From: Larkinella sp051857545
GTDB lineage: Bacteria; Bacteroidota; Bacteroidia; Cytophagales; Spirosomataceae
Direction of reading: 5' to 3'
DNA: 64,000 bases
NCBI RefSeq assembly: GCF_051857545.1
Contig: NZ_JBPZHB010000005.1
Span: 434,001-498,000, forward strand
Shown one piece after another: positions 26,318-34,769 of this stretch. Both the position numbers and the translations under genes were made by a program. The stretch's first letter is position 1. Each line of letters begins with the position of its first letter. Under the pieces are notes generated by a model, which saw only the letters and a list, made by a program, of their open reading frames with translations, was not told where the DNA came from and searched no databases.

Positions 26318-28615
26318 ATGAAAAAAACAGTCCTTACGGTTACGCTTGCGCTGCTCGGCCTGACGCGGTCGACCCAAGCGCAGCATACGCCCGCCCAACC
26401 GTATAAAGGCACGCTCGGCAAAACCGTCGAGCAGACCAAACAATGGTGGCCCGAACCCAAAAAAGCCGCTCCGGGTGCGCCGAACATTGTCTGGATTCTG
26501 CTGGATGATATCGGTTTTGGCACCATCAGTTCCTTCGGCGGCATGGTGCAAACGCCCAATCTGGACGCGCTGGCCTTCAACGGGTTGCGATACACCAACT
26601 TTCATACCACGGCCATCTGCGCCCCGACGCGGGCGGCTCTGCTGACGGGCCGCAACCAGCATTCGGCGCACATGGGCCTTTTCCCCGAAACCGCCATCGG
26701 TACACCGGGCTACGACGCCCAGATTCCGTTTGAAAAAGGCACCATTGCCGAAATCCTGAAGGAAAACGGCTACAACACGTTTGCGCTGGGCAAATGGCAC
26801 ATCACCCCGCTGACCGACCTGACCCCCGCCGGACCGTTCAACCGCTGGCCGACGGGCCGGGGTTTCGAGCAGTTCTACGGTTTTCCGTCGCGGGGCAGCA
26901 CCGACCAGTGGCACCCCGAACTGTGGGAAGGCATTTACCGGGTCAAGGACCAGCAGGACGGCAAACACCTGAACGAACTGCTGGCGAACCGCGCCATCCA
27001 GTACATCGCCGGGCAGAAATCATCGGCCCCCGACAAACCGTTTTTCCTCTACCTCGCCACCGGGGCCGGTCACGCTCCGCATCAGGTCGCTAAAGAATGG
27101 TCGGATCAGTACAAGGGGAAATTTGACGGTGGCTGGGATCAGTACCGCGAACAGGTGCTGGCGAACCAGATCAAGCTGGGCGTGGTGCCGAAAAATACCG
27201 TCCTGCCCCCACGCAACCCCGGAATCAAGGCGTGGGAGAGTTTGTCGGCGGATGAAAAGAAACTGTTTACCCGCTTCATGGAGGTGTATGCCGGTTTTAT
27301 CTCTTACACCGACTACGAAATCGGCCGGGTGATCAAGTACCTGAAGGAGATCAATCAACTGGATAACACCCTGATTTTCGTGTCGGTGGGCGACAACGGC
27401 GCCAGCAAGGAAGGCTCTTTCGTGGGGACGATTCACAACAACGGCACGGAATTTCCGGACGAGCTGCGACTGAAGAAAAATCTGGAAAACATCGACCTGA
27501 TCGGGACGGAATTTGCGAAAGCCAATTATCCGCTAGGCTGGGCTGCCGCCACCAACACGCCCTTCCGGCAGTGGAAACAGGATGCAAATGCAGAGGGCGG
27601 CACACGCAATCCGCTGATTGTTCACTACCCGAAAGGTATCCAGGAAAAAGGCGGCATCCGGACCCAGTACGGCCACGTCATCGACATCCTGCCGACCACG
27701 CTGGAGCTGGTCAAAGCCCGGATTCCGGAAAGCATCAACGGGTATAAACAGGCCGCCGTGGAAGGCTCCAGCCTGGCGTACAGTCTCAACGATGCCTCGG
27801 CCAAAAGCCGCCATACGGTTCAGTACTACGAGATCAAAGGAAGCCGGTCCATTTACAAGGACGGCTGGAAAGCCGGCACGCTCCACGTTAAAGGTCAGCC
27901 GTTTGAGCAGGACGTCTGGGAGTTGTACAACCTCAACGAGGACTTCAACGAACGGACCAACCTGGCCGCCCAGCATCCGGCCAAACTGAAAGAACTGCAA
28001 GCCCTGTTCGATAGCGAAGCGGCTAAATACAACATCTATCCGCTCAAAGACGAAACGACGCCGTTTGAGTTGCCCAACGCTTACAAAGGACAGCGCAAGG
28101 TGGTGCTGTACCCCGGCCAGTCGACGATTCCGGATATTGCCAGTCCGTTTGCGATTAAAAAATCATTCGGTCTGACGGCAGACGTGGTGATTCAGGCCGA
28201 GGGAGCCGAAGGCGTTTTGCTCTCGCGGGGTGGCCGCGCGGGCGGGCTCAGCTTTTTCCTGAAAAACAAGAAACTGCACCTGGCCTATACGGTGAACGAC
28301 GGCACGACGTACACGGTCAGTTCGGATAACACCGCCCTGCCGACGGGTACCGTGCAGCTCCGGGCCGATGTGACGTACCGGGAAAACGGCACGGGCCAGT
28401 TGACCTTATACGCCAATAACGCCAAAATCGGCGATCGAACGATCGGGCGGACGCTGGGCAATCTGTATTCGCACGAAGGCGTCAACGTGGGCTTCGATGA
28501 CCTAACGCCGGTGAGTAACGAGTACAAAGTTCCCTTTGCGTTTACCGGCACGATCCACAAGGTTACCATTGATTTTGAATCGCGCCAGCAATCGTACCTG
28601 CAAACCGACAAATAA
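26318..28615 (+). CDS. Sulfatase 1 (arylsulfatase type, S1 family), secreted
   Basis: A 765-residue exported sulfate-ester hydrolase. ATG 26318 gives the signal peptide MKKTVLTVTLALLGLTRSTQA; an upstream TTG is less likely. Metal-binding Asp pair in ILLDDIGFG. Cys101 in ICAPTRAALLTGR is the residue matured to formylglycine (C-x-P-x-R plus TGR). GKWHITPL carries catalytic Lys/His, and the later VSVGDNGASKEG metal-site segment is present. Residues ~590-765 form an extra beta domain resembling the C-terminal part of large arylsulfatases. It is paralogous to sulfatase 2. Needs a formylglycine-generating enzyme encoded elsewhere. Substrate unknown. Confidence 0.94.
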   Translation: MKKTVLTVTLALLGLTRSTQAQHTPAQPYKGTLGKTVEQTKQWWPEPKKAAPGAPNIVWILLDDIGFGTISSFGGMVQTPNLDALAFNGLRYTNFHTTAICAPTRAALLTGRNQHSAHMGLFPETAIGTPGYDAQIPFEKGTIAEILKENGYNTFALGKWHITPLTDLTPAGPFNRWPTGRGFEQFYGFPSRGSTDQWHPELWEGIYRVKDQQDGKHLNELLANRAIQYIAGQKSSAPDKPFFLYLATGAGHAPHQVAKEWSDQYKGKFDGGWDQYREQVLANQIKLGVVPKNTVLPPRNPGIKAWESLSADEKKLFTRFMEVYAGFISYTDYEIGRVIKYLKEINQLDNTLIFVSVGDNGASKEGSFVGTIHNNGTEFPDELRLKKNLENIDLIGTEFAKANYPLGWAAATNTPFRQWKQDANAEGGTRNPLIVHYPKGIQEKGGIRTQYGHVIDILPTTLELVKARIPESINGYKQAAVEGSSLAYSLNDASAKSRHTVQYYEIKGSRSIYKDGWKAGTLHVKGQPFEQDVWELYNLNEDFNERTNLAAQHPAKLKELQALFDSEAAKYNIYPLKDETTPFELPNAYKGQRKVVLYPGQSTIPDIASPFAIKKSFGLTADVVIQAEGAEGVLLSRGGRAGGLSFFLKNKKLHLAYTVNDGTTYTVSSDNTALPTGTVQLRADVTYRENGTGQLTLYANNAKIGDRTIGRTLGNLYSHEGVNVGFDDLTPVSNEYKVPFAFTGTIHKVTIDFESRQQSYLQTDK

Positions 28616-28620
28616 CGTGC

Positions 28621-28648
28621 GTACCCACGGGCTTTAGCCCATGGGTAC
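28621..28648. repeat. REP-like palindrome GTACCCA...TGGGTAC
   Basis: Arms GTACCCA-C-GGGC and GCCC-A-TGGGTAC around a TTTA loop give an 11-pair stem with one mismatch. It resembles the short palindromes linked to REP-associated transposases in many bacteria, though that is recognition by eye. It lies inside the operon, between sulfatase 1 and the next start, where it could trim or stabilise the mRNA. Confidence 0.65.
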
Positions 28649-28659
28649 ATGATACTAAA

Positions 28660-29121
28660 ATGAAAAAAAACGGATTGCTATTCCTGCTGCTGGGCCTTGG
28701 GCAACTCGCCAGGGCCCAGGCCGACGGTTCGTACAAACTGAGTGCGGGCGAAAAGGCCACCATCAACCAGGTGCTCGATGACTACCTGGGAACGTTCAAC
28801 GCCAAAGACCTGAAAGGCTGGGAAAACACGTACCACTTTCCGCATTACCGGCTCGCCAGCGGCAAAATGTCGGTGCTGGAACGGGCCGGGCTGCGGGATT
28901 CCGCCAGTGTGTTTGGCCCCCTGCAAAAAGCAGGCTGGGATTACAGCAAGTGGGACCACCGGAACATCGTTCAGGCCTCTCCCGAAAAAGTCCACATCGA
29001 CACCCGGTTTACGCGCTACCGAAAAGATGGCCGCAAGGTGGCCTCGTACGAATCGCTGTACGTGCTGACCAAAGAAAACGGTAAATGGGGCATCAAACTG
29101 CGGTCCAGCTTTGCCGAGTAA
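28660..29121 (+). CDS. Secreted NTF2-like protein
   Basis: A 153-residue exported protein: signal peptide MKKNGLLFLLLGLGQLARA. The mature part has the NTF2-like order: an N-terminal helix (EKATINQVLDDYLGTFNAKD), W/Y-rich strands, and a final strand set (YVLTKENGKWGIKLRSSF). Members act as small hydrophobic-ligand pockets or enzymes; no catalytic residues can be assigned. It sits between two paralogous sulfatases in the same direction, 21 bp before the next frame, so it is part of the locus. A carrier for a hydrophobic product would fit but is inference. Confidence 0.7.
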   Translation: MKKNGLLFLLLGLGQLARAQADGSYKLSAGEKATINQVLDDYLGTFNAKDLKGWENTYHFPHYRLASGKMSVLERAGLRDSASVFGPLQKAGWDYSKWDHRNIVQASPEKVHIDTRFTRYRKDGRKVASYESLYVLTKENGKWGIKLRSSFAE

Positions 29122-29151
29122 AAAACCGATTAGCAACGAAACGTGCATAAA

Positions 29152-31035
29152 ATGATGAATCCGTTTAGAAAAACCGTCGTTGCGCTGCTCGGCGGGATCC
29201 TTCTCTACGCCCAGGCTGACGCCCAGAACATTACCCAGCAACAGCAACCCTTTAAAGGCGTTGTTGGCAAAACCCTGGCCGAATCGAAGGAAGCCTGGAC
29301 GAACCCGATCAAAGCCCCGGCCGGTGCCCCCAACGTTGTCTGGATCTTGCTGGACGACGTCGGCTTCGGTGCTACCAGCACCTTCGGCGGGGTAATTCGT
29401 ACGCCGACGTTCGATAGCCTGGCCAACAACGGACTGCGCTATACCAACTTCCACACGGCGGCCATTTGCGCCCCAACCCGGGCCGCGCTCCTCACAGGGC
29501 GTAATTCCCACTCGGTCCATGAAGGCGGTTTTTCGCATGTATGGTCTTCGTTCGGATTTCCGGGCTGGGATGGGCGGATTCCGTCAGACAAAGGAACCAT
29601 TGCCGAGATTCTGCGGGAAACGGGCTACAACACCTTTGCCGTGGGGAAATACGGCCTGACGCCGGATCAGGATGCGACCGATGCCGGGCCGTTCGACCGC
29701 TGGCCTTCCGGCAAGGGATTCGATCATTTCTTTGGCTTTCTGGGATCACAAACCGACCAGTATAAACCGGATCTGGTGGAAGATAACGCCCACGTAGAGC
29801 CCGACGGCCGGCACCTGAACGACCAGATTACGGACAAAGCCATTAGCTTCATTGGGCGTCAGAAAAAAGCCGCGCCCGGCAAACCGTTCTTCCTGTATTA
29901 TTCGCCGGGTGCTACCCACGCGCCCCATCAGGTGGCCAAAAAATGGAGCGATGCGTACAAAGGCAAATTCGATGCGGGCTGGGATGCTTTCCGGGAGCAG
30001 GTTTTCGCCAACCAGAAGAAACAGGGAATCATTCCGGCCACTGCCGTTCTGCCCGAGCGCAACCCGAACATCAAAGCCTGGAACAGTCTGCCAGCGGACG
30101 AGAAAAAGCTCTACGCCCGTTTCATGGAAGTCTACGCGGGGTACCTGACCTATACCGATCACGAAGTGGGTCGGCTGGTTACGTACCTGAAGCAAATCAA
30201 TCAGTTGGACAACACCCTGATTTTTGTGGTGATTGGGGATAACGGTGCCAGCAAAGAGGGCGACCTCAGTGGCGTCATTGCCCGCTCGTCGGCCGCAGCC
30301 CTTATTCAGCCGCTTTCGGAGGCCGAAAAACTCAGGAACAACCTGGTCGAGATCGACAAGATCGGCGAGCCGGAGGGCACCAACGCCAACTACCCGCTGG
30401 GCTGGGCGCAGGCGGCCAACACGCCGTTTAAATACTGGAAACAGGATGCCCATTCGGAAGGCGGCACGCGCAATCCGTTGATCGTTTTTTATCCGAAAGG
30501 GATCAAAGAGAAAGGGGGTATTCGCCACCAGTACGGGCACGTGATCGATCTGTTGCCCACCACGCTGGAGTTTTTGGGGATTCCGGCACCGGAGCAGATT
30601 CGGGGCATCAAACAGGACGCCATTCAGGGCACGTCGCTGGCGTATTCGTTTGATAACGCCAAGGCTCCTTCCCGGCATACTGTGCAGCACTACTACATTT
30701 TTGGCTCCCGCTCGATTTACAAGGATGGCTGGAAAGCGGCTTTTGCCTTTAAACCGTCGGCGGCCCCGACGAGCAGTTTTGCCAGTACGATCAGCGTGGC
30801 CAACCCGGAGCAAAATGACTGGCAGTTGTACAACCTGAACGACGATTTCAACGAACGCATCGACCTGGCGAAGAAGCATCCGCAAAAACTGGAAGAACTC
30901 AAAGCGTTGTTCGAAGAGCAGGCCCAAAAATACAACCTCTACCCCTATATCACCTGGGACGATGTGCTGAAACGACGGGTTCTGCCCCTGATTAAACAGG
31001 ACCCCGCGAAGGCCGAAAGCAAAGGCGAAAAATAG
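29152..31035 (+). CDS. Sulfatase 2 (arylsulfatase type, S1 family), secreted
   Basis: A 627-residue exported sulfatase. Starts at ATG 29152 (or 29155; a GTG at 29143 is less likely), then a leader ending LLYAQADAQ. Seen: ILLDDVGFG, Cys106 in ICAPTRAALLTGR, GKYGLTPDQDA in place of the usual GKWH motif (the His is replaced by Gly-Leu context), and IGDNGASKEG. It is clearly a paralogue of sulfatase 1 over the first ~550 residues but lacks that protein's C-terminal beta domain. The changed GKYG motif suggests a different substrate or altered catalysis; the aligned His should be checked. Confidence 0.93.
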   Translation: MMNPFRKTVVALLGGILLYAQADAQNITQQQQPFKGVVGKTLAESKEAWTNPIKAPAGAPNVVWILLDDVGFGATSTFGGVIRTPTFDSLANNGLRYTNFHTAAICAPTRAALLTGRNSHSVHEGGFSHVWSSFGFPGWDGRIPSDKGTIAEILRETGYNTFAVGKYGLTPDQDATDAGPFDRWPSGKGFDHFFGFLGSQTDQYKPDLVEDNAHVEPDGRHLNDQITDKAISFIGRQKKAAPGKPFFLYYSPGATHAPHQVAKKWSDAYKGKFDAGWDAFREQVFANQKKQGIIPATAVLPERNPNIKAWNSLPADEKKLYARFMEVYAGYLTYTDHEVGRLVTYLKQINQLDNTLIFVVIGDNGASKEGDLSGVIARSSAAALIQPLSEAEKLRNNLVEIDKIGEPEGTNANYPLGWAQAANTPFKYWKQDAHSEGGTRNPLIVFYPKGIKEKGGIRHQYGHVIDLLPTTLEFLGIPAPEQIRGIKQDAIQGTSLAYSFDNAKAPSRHTVQHYYIFGSRSIYKDGWKAAFAFKPSAAPTSSFASTISVANPEQNDWQLYNLNDDFNERIDLAKKHPQKLEELKALFEEQAQKYNLYPYITWDDVLKRRVLPLIKQDPAKAESKGEK

Positions 31036-31075
31036 CGGATGAGGAAATTGTTAAACTAGTATAATCCGCAACCCG

Positions 31076-32506
31076 ATGATAATCAGAGTATTTGTTGTGA
31101 TCCTGTGGCTGATAGCGTGGAGTTTTCCAACCCGGCTTTTTGCGCAATCGAAAAGCAGGCAGCCCACCAACATCATCTTCATTTTGTCCGATGACCACAG
31201 CGCGCCGTTCCTGAGCAGTTACGGGTATCCGAGCATCAAAACGCCGAACATTGACCGGCTGGCGCAGGAAGGCATTCGCTATACGCGGGCGTACACGACC
31301 GCTCCGCAGTGCGTGCTTTCCCGCGCGGCCCTGATGACCGGCCGGTCTACCCTCGACATCGGGATGACCCGGTTTTCGGCGCCCTTGCCCGCTGATATTG
31401 TGACGTATCCCGAACTGCTTCGCAAGGCGGGCTACTATACCGGGATTTGCGGCCGAAATTTTCACCTCAACGGCAATCGCGCCATCCCGGAATCGGCGGA
31501 GGTGTATGACAAATACGGCCTGGAAACCTTCAAAAACCGGGTGGATTACCTGAAAGTGTCGGCCAACAGCGACACCATTTTCCGGCAGTACGCGGAGTTT
31601 CTGGACAAGACGCCCAAAGGCAAACCGTTCTTCCTGCAAGTGGGCTACAGCGACCCGCACCGGGTTTTTACGGCCAAAACGTCCGAACCCGACCCGGCTA
31701 CTTTGAAACTCCCGGAAGGCTGGCCGGACACCAGGCTGGTGCGCGAAGATTTTGTGGCTTACCTGGGCGAAATTCAACGGCTCGACGGCGACGTGGGCCG
31801 CTTGCTGGACGAGATCAAAAAACGCGGATTGGAACAAAACACGCTCGTGGTGTTCATGGGCGACAACGGGGGCGCTTTACTGCGGGGCAAAGGAACGCTC
31901 TACAACCTCGGCATTAACGTCCCGCTCATTGCCCGGCATCCCGGTTTGATCAAAGCCGGTCAGGTCAGCAACGCGATCATTTCGGGCGAAGACCTGGCAC
32001 CGACGTTTTTGCAGGTTGCGGGCGTGGCCATTCCCCCAATCCTAACCGGCAAAAGCCTGGTGCCGTCTTTTCAGCAGGCGGCCTACGAACCCCACGATTA
32101 CGTCTTTTCGGTGCGGGGTGCCCACGGCCACGGCTTGCCCACCAGCACCGTGCATTTCGATCTGGGCCGAACGGTGATCAGCAACAAGTACAAGCTGATT
32201 TACAACGCCTTGTGGCAATTGCCGTACACGCCCGTCGATTTTGCGGCCCAACCGTTCTGGCTTGACCTGACGCAGTTGCATGCCGAAGGAAAACTGGACA
32301 AAAAGATCGACCAGCGGTTTTTTGCGGCCCGCCGGGAGCTATTCGAACTGTTCGACCTGGAAAAAGATCCGAATGAATTCAACAACCTGATCGGTGACGA
32401 GCAGTACAAAGACATTGAACACCAGCTCAAGGCCCGCTTGCAGGAATGGATGATTCTGAACCGGGATTATCTGCCGTTACCCATTCCGCCCGCCAACCGG
32501 TATTGA
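31076..32506 (+). CDS. Sulfatase 3 (heparan-N-sulfatase-like), atypical active-site motif
   Basis: A 476-residue exported sulfatase with signal peptide MIIRVFVVILWLIAWSFPTRLFA. It starts like sulfoglucosamine-type enzymes: FILSDDHSAPFLSSYG, TPNIDRLAQEGIRY. The nucleophile motif is Cys79-V-L-S-R in QCVLSRAALMTGR. The third position is Leu, where Pro or Ala is usual for formylglycine formation. The later metal segment VFMGDNGG is intact, and the GKWH region reads GRNFHLNG. The rest of the fold looks complete, so I expect a functional enzyme, but maturation is worth testing. Confidence 0.9.
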   Translation: MIIRVFVVILWLIAWSFPTRLFAQSKSRQPTNIIFILSDDHSAPFLSSYGYPSIKTPNIDRLAQEGIRYTRAYTTAPQCVLSRAALMTGRSTLDIGMTRFSAPLPADIVTYPELLRKAGYYTGICGRNFHLNGNRAIPESAEVYDKYGLETFKNRVDYLKVSANSDTIFRQYAEFLDKTPKGKPFFLQVGYSDPHRVFTAKTSEPDPATLKLPEGWPDTRLVREDFVAYLGEIQRLDGDVGRLLDEIKKRGLEQNTLVVFMGDNGGALLRGKGTLYNLGINVPLIARHPGLIKAGQVSNAIISGEDLAPTFLQVAGVAIPPILTGKSLVPSFQQAAYEPHDYVFSVRGAHGHGLPTSTVHFDLGRTVISNKYKLIYNALWQLPYTPVDFAAQPFWLDLTQLHAEGKLDKKIDQRFFAARRELFELFDLEKDPNEFNNLIGDEQYKDIEHQLKARLQEWMILNRDYLPLPIPPANRY

Positions 32507-32515
32507 ACGTAAGAA

Positions 32516-34357
32516 ATGCCTATGATTCGACTTAAAAACCATCTTCTTAGCCTGCTGCTGCTGGGCTTTTTTCAGGGAAAGGCACAAACCCCCGCCGACC
32601 GGCCCAATATTCTCTGGATCGTCAGCGAGGACAACAACACGTCGCTGATCGGCTGTTACGGCAATTCGTATGCCACCACGCCGAACATCGACCGGTTTGC
32701 GACCGCAAGCATTCTGTACAAAAATGCGTTTTCGACCGCGCCGGTTTGTGCGCCTTCGCGCAACACGCTGATTACGGGAATGTATCCGCCTTCGCTGGGT
32801 ACCGAGCACATGCGGAGCACGAATCCGGTGCCCTCGTTCGTCAAATTCTTCCCGAAGTATTTGCGGGAAGCGGGCTATTACACAACGAATAATGCCAAAA
32901 AAGATTACAATACCGTCGATCAGCCAGATGCATGGGACGAGTCGAGCGATTCGGCGACGTATAAAAAACGCAAACCAGGCCAGCCGTTCTTTGCGGTCTT
33001 CAACCTGTTTGTGTCGCACGAAAGCTCCCTGCATCAGCCGCTTCCGGCCCTGCACCACGATCCGGAAAAAGCACCGATTCCGCCGTATCACCCGGAAACC
33101 GCCGAGTTTAAACACGACTGGGCGCAGTATTACGACAAAGTGGAAACGATGGACCAGCAGTTTGGCAAGCTCCTCAACGACTTGAAAGCCGCCGGTCTGG
33201 CCGAGAACACCATCGTTTTTTATTACGCCGACAACGGGGGCGTGTTGGGACGCAGCAAGCGGTTTATGTACGAATCCGGGCTGCACGTGCCGCTGATCGT
33301 TCATTTGCCGAAGAAATACGCGCATCTGGCCACGGCCAAAGCCGGTGCGAAAACTGACCAGTTGGTCACGTTTCTGGATTTTGCGCCCACAGTTTTGAGT
33401 CTGGTTGGCATTAAAGTCCCGGATTACATGCAGGGTCAGGCGTTTCTGGGAACGCAACAAAAACCAGAACGCCAGTACGCCTACAATTTTCGGGGGCGGA
33501 TGGACGAAGCCATCGACCTGTCGCGGTCGGTGCGGGACAAAAAATACCGCTATATCCGGAATTACCTGCCGCACCGGATTTACGGTCAGCACCTCGATTA
33601 TTTGTGGAGAACACCGTCGATTCCGGCCTGGGAAGCCGAGTTCAAAGCCGGACGACTGAACGAGACACAGGCCCGGTTCTGGCAACCCAAACCCGCCGAA
33701 GAGTTGTACGACGTGGACGCTGACCCCAACAATGTTCACAACCTGGCCACCGATCCGCGCTACGCAAAAGAACTGATCCGGCTGCGAAAAGCCAATGAGC
33801 AGTGGCTCCAGCAGAGCCGGGATGTGGGTTTCATTCCCGAAGCACTGCTGGCCCGGATCGCCGAAAAAACACCGTTGTACGACTACGCCCGAAAAAGCAA
33901 CTACCCCCTGAACCGGGTGATCGAAACCGCCACGCTGGCCTCATCACGCAACCCGGCCGACGGCCAGGAACTGATCCAACGCCTGACCGATCCCGATCCC
34001 ACTGTCCGGTATTGGGCGGCTACTGGCGGCACAGTGTTGAAACTGGCGTTGGCGAAACCGGCCCTACAGAAGCTCCTTCAGGATTCGGAAGAAACCGTGC
34101 AGGTAGCGGCTGCGGAAGCCTTGTACCAACTCGGTGAAACGAACGAAGCCGTTACGGCTCTTAAAAAAGCCTTGGCCAGTCCCAGCCGTCCGGTGCGGCT
34201 TCAGGCACTGAATGCGTTGCTAACGTTGGGTCCGGCTGCGGCCCCAGCGCAGGAAGCGGCCCTGGCCTTAATTCCCACTAATCCGTCACCCAATGCCGTC
34301 AATGAGGCCTATGACGTTCGGGCGGCCCAAAATCTTCTGGAATCTTTAAAAAAGTAA
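32516..34357 (+). CDS. Sulfatase 4 with C-terminal HEAT-like repeats
   Basis: A 613-residue exported sulfatase resembling heparan-N-sulfatases. Signal sequence with core HLLSLLLLGFFQGKA. Seen: WIVSEDNNTSLIGCYGN (Glu-Asp at the metal pair), Cys78 in VCAPSRNTLITG, and YYADNGGVLG. After the sulfatase domain (~residue 450) come helical repeats of the HEAT/PBS type: DPDPTVRYWAATGG, DSEETVQVAAAEALYQLG, SPSRPVRLQALNALLTLG. Such tails are known on some sulfatases of this group and probably bind partners or substrate. It starts 9 bp after the stop of sulfatase 3, so the two are co-translated. Confidence 0.9.
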   Translation: MPMIRLKNHLLSLLLLGFFQGKAQTPADRPNILWIVSEDNNTSLIGCYGNSYATTPNIDRFATASILYKNAFSTAPVCAPSRNTLITGMYPPSLGTEHMRSTNPVPSFVKFFPKYLREAGYYTTNNAKKDYNTVDQPDAWDESSDSATYKKRKPGQPFFAVFNLFVSHESSLHQPLPALHHDPEKAPIPPYHPETAEFKHDWAQYYDKVETMDQQFGKLLNDLKAAGLAENTIVFYYADNGGVLGRSKRFMYESGLHVPLIVHLPKKYAHLATAKAGAKTDQLVTFLDFAPTVLSLVGIKVPDYMQGQAFLGTQQKPERQYAYNFRGRMDEAIDLSRSVRDKKYRYIRNYLPHRIYGQHLDYLWRTPSIPAWEAEFKAGRLNETQARFWQPKPAEELYDVDADPNNVHNLATDPRYAKELIRLRKANEQWLQQSRDVGFIPEALLARIAEKTPLYDYARKSNYPLNRVIETATLASSRNPADGQELIQRLTDPDPTVRYWAATGGTVLKLALAKPALQKLLQDSEETVQVAAAEALYQLGETNEAVTALKKALASPSRPVRLQALNALLTLGPAAAPAQEAALALIPTNPSPNAVNEAYDVRAAQNLLESLKK

Positions 34358-34370
34358 AACTCAATAAATC

Positions 34371-34769
34371 ATGAAAAAATCGCTGCTGTTTCTGTTCACG
34401 TTTTTTTTAACCCTTTCCGCTTTTGCCCAGGAATCACAAGACAAACTGAGCGACACCCACAAATCACCGGAAACCATTCTGGCCGAAATCAAAACCGGGA
34501 AAGCTTATCTGGTGGATGTCCGCACCCCCGAAGAATACGGGGAAGGCCATTTAGCTCATTCGAAAAACATTGATTTCCGGGCGGCCAATTTCAAGGACCA
34601 AATTAGTAAACTGGATAAAAACAAACCGGTTTACCTCTATTGCCGGTCGGGCAACCGCAGCGGAAGAGCCGCCGATACCTTGCAGACCTTAGGTTTTAAG
34701 TCGCCTTTCAACATCGGTGGATTCGTGGACCTGACAACCGCCGGTTTGCCTGCCGAACCCAAACCATGA
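34371..34769 (+). CDS. Secreted single-domain rhodanese
   Basis: A 132-residue exported sulfurtransferase-type protein. Signal peptide MKKSLLFLFTFFLTLSAFA. The rhodanese domain has LVDVRTPEEYGEGHLAHSKNI and the active-site loop YCRSGNRSGRA with Cys91. Family members move sulfane sulfur to thiols or cyanide. In a periplasmic sulfatase locus it could handle reduced sulfur or act on protein cysteines; neither is shown. Its stop overlaps the next start as ATGA, so it is translationally coupled to the FG-GAP protein. It starts 13 bp after sulfatase 4. Confidence 0.88.
   Translation: MKKSLLFLFTFFLTLSAFAQESQDKLSDTHKSPETILAEIKTGKAYLVDVRTPEEYGEGHLAHSKNIDFRAANFKDQISKLDKNKPVYLYCRSGNRSGRAADTLQTLGFKSPFNIGGFVDLTTAGLPAEPKP

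Noticed and set aside
29746..30927. 393-codon minus-strand open frame
   Set aside because: Antisense of sulfatase 2; no start context or domain.
32477..33739. 420-codon minus-strand open frame
   Set aside because: It is antisense to sulfatase 4, which has a complete active site; composition is Arg/Val-rich as expected from antisense of GC-rich coding DNA.
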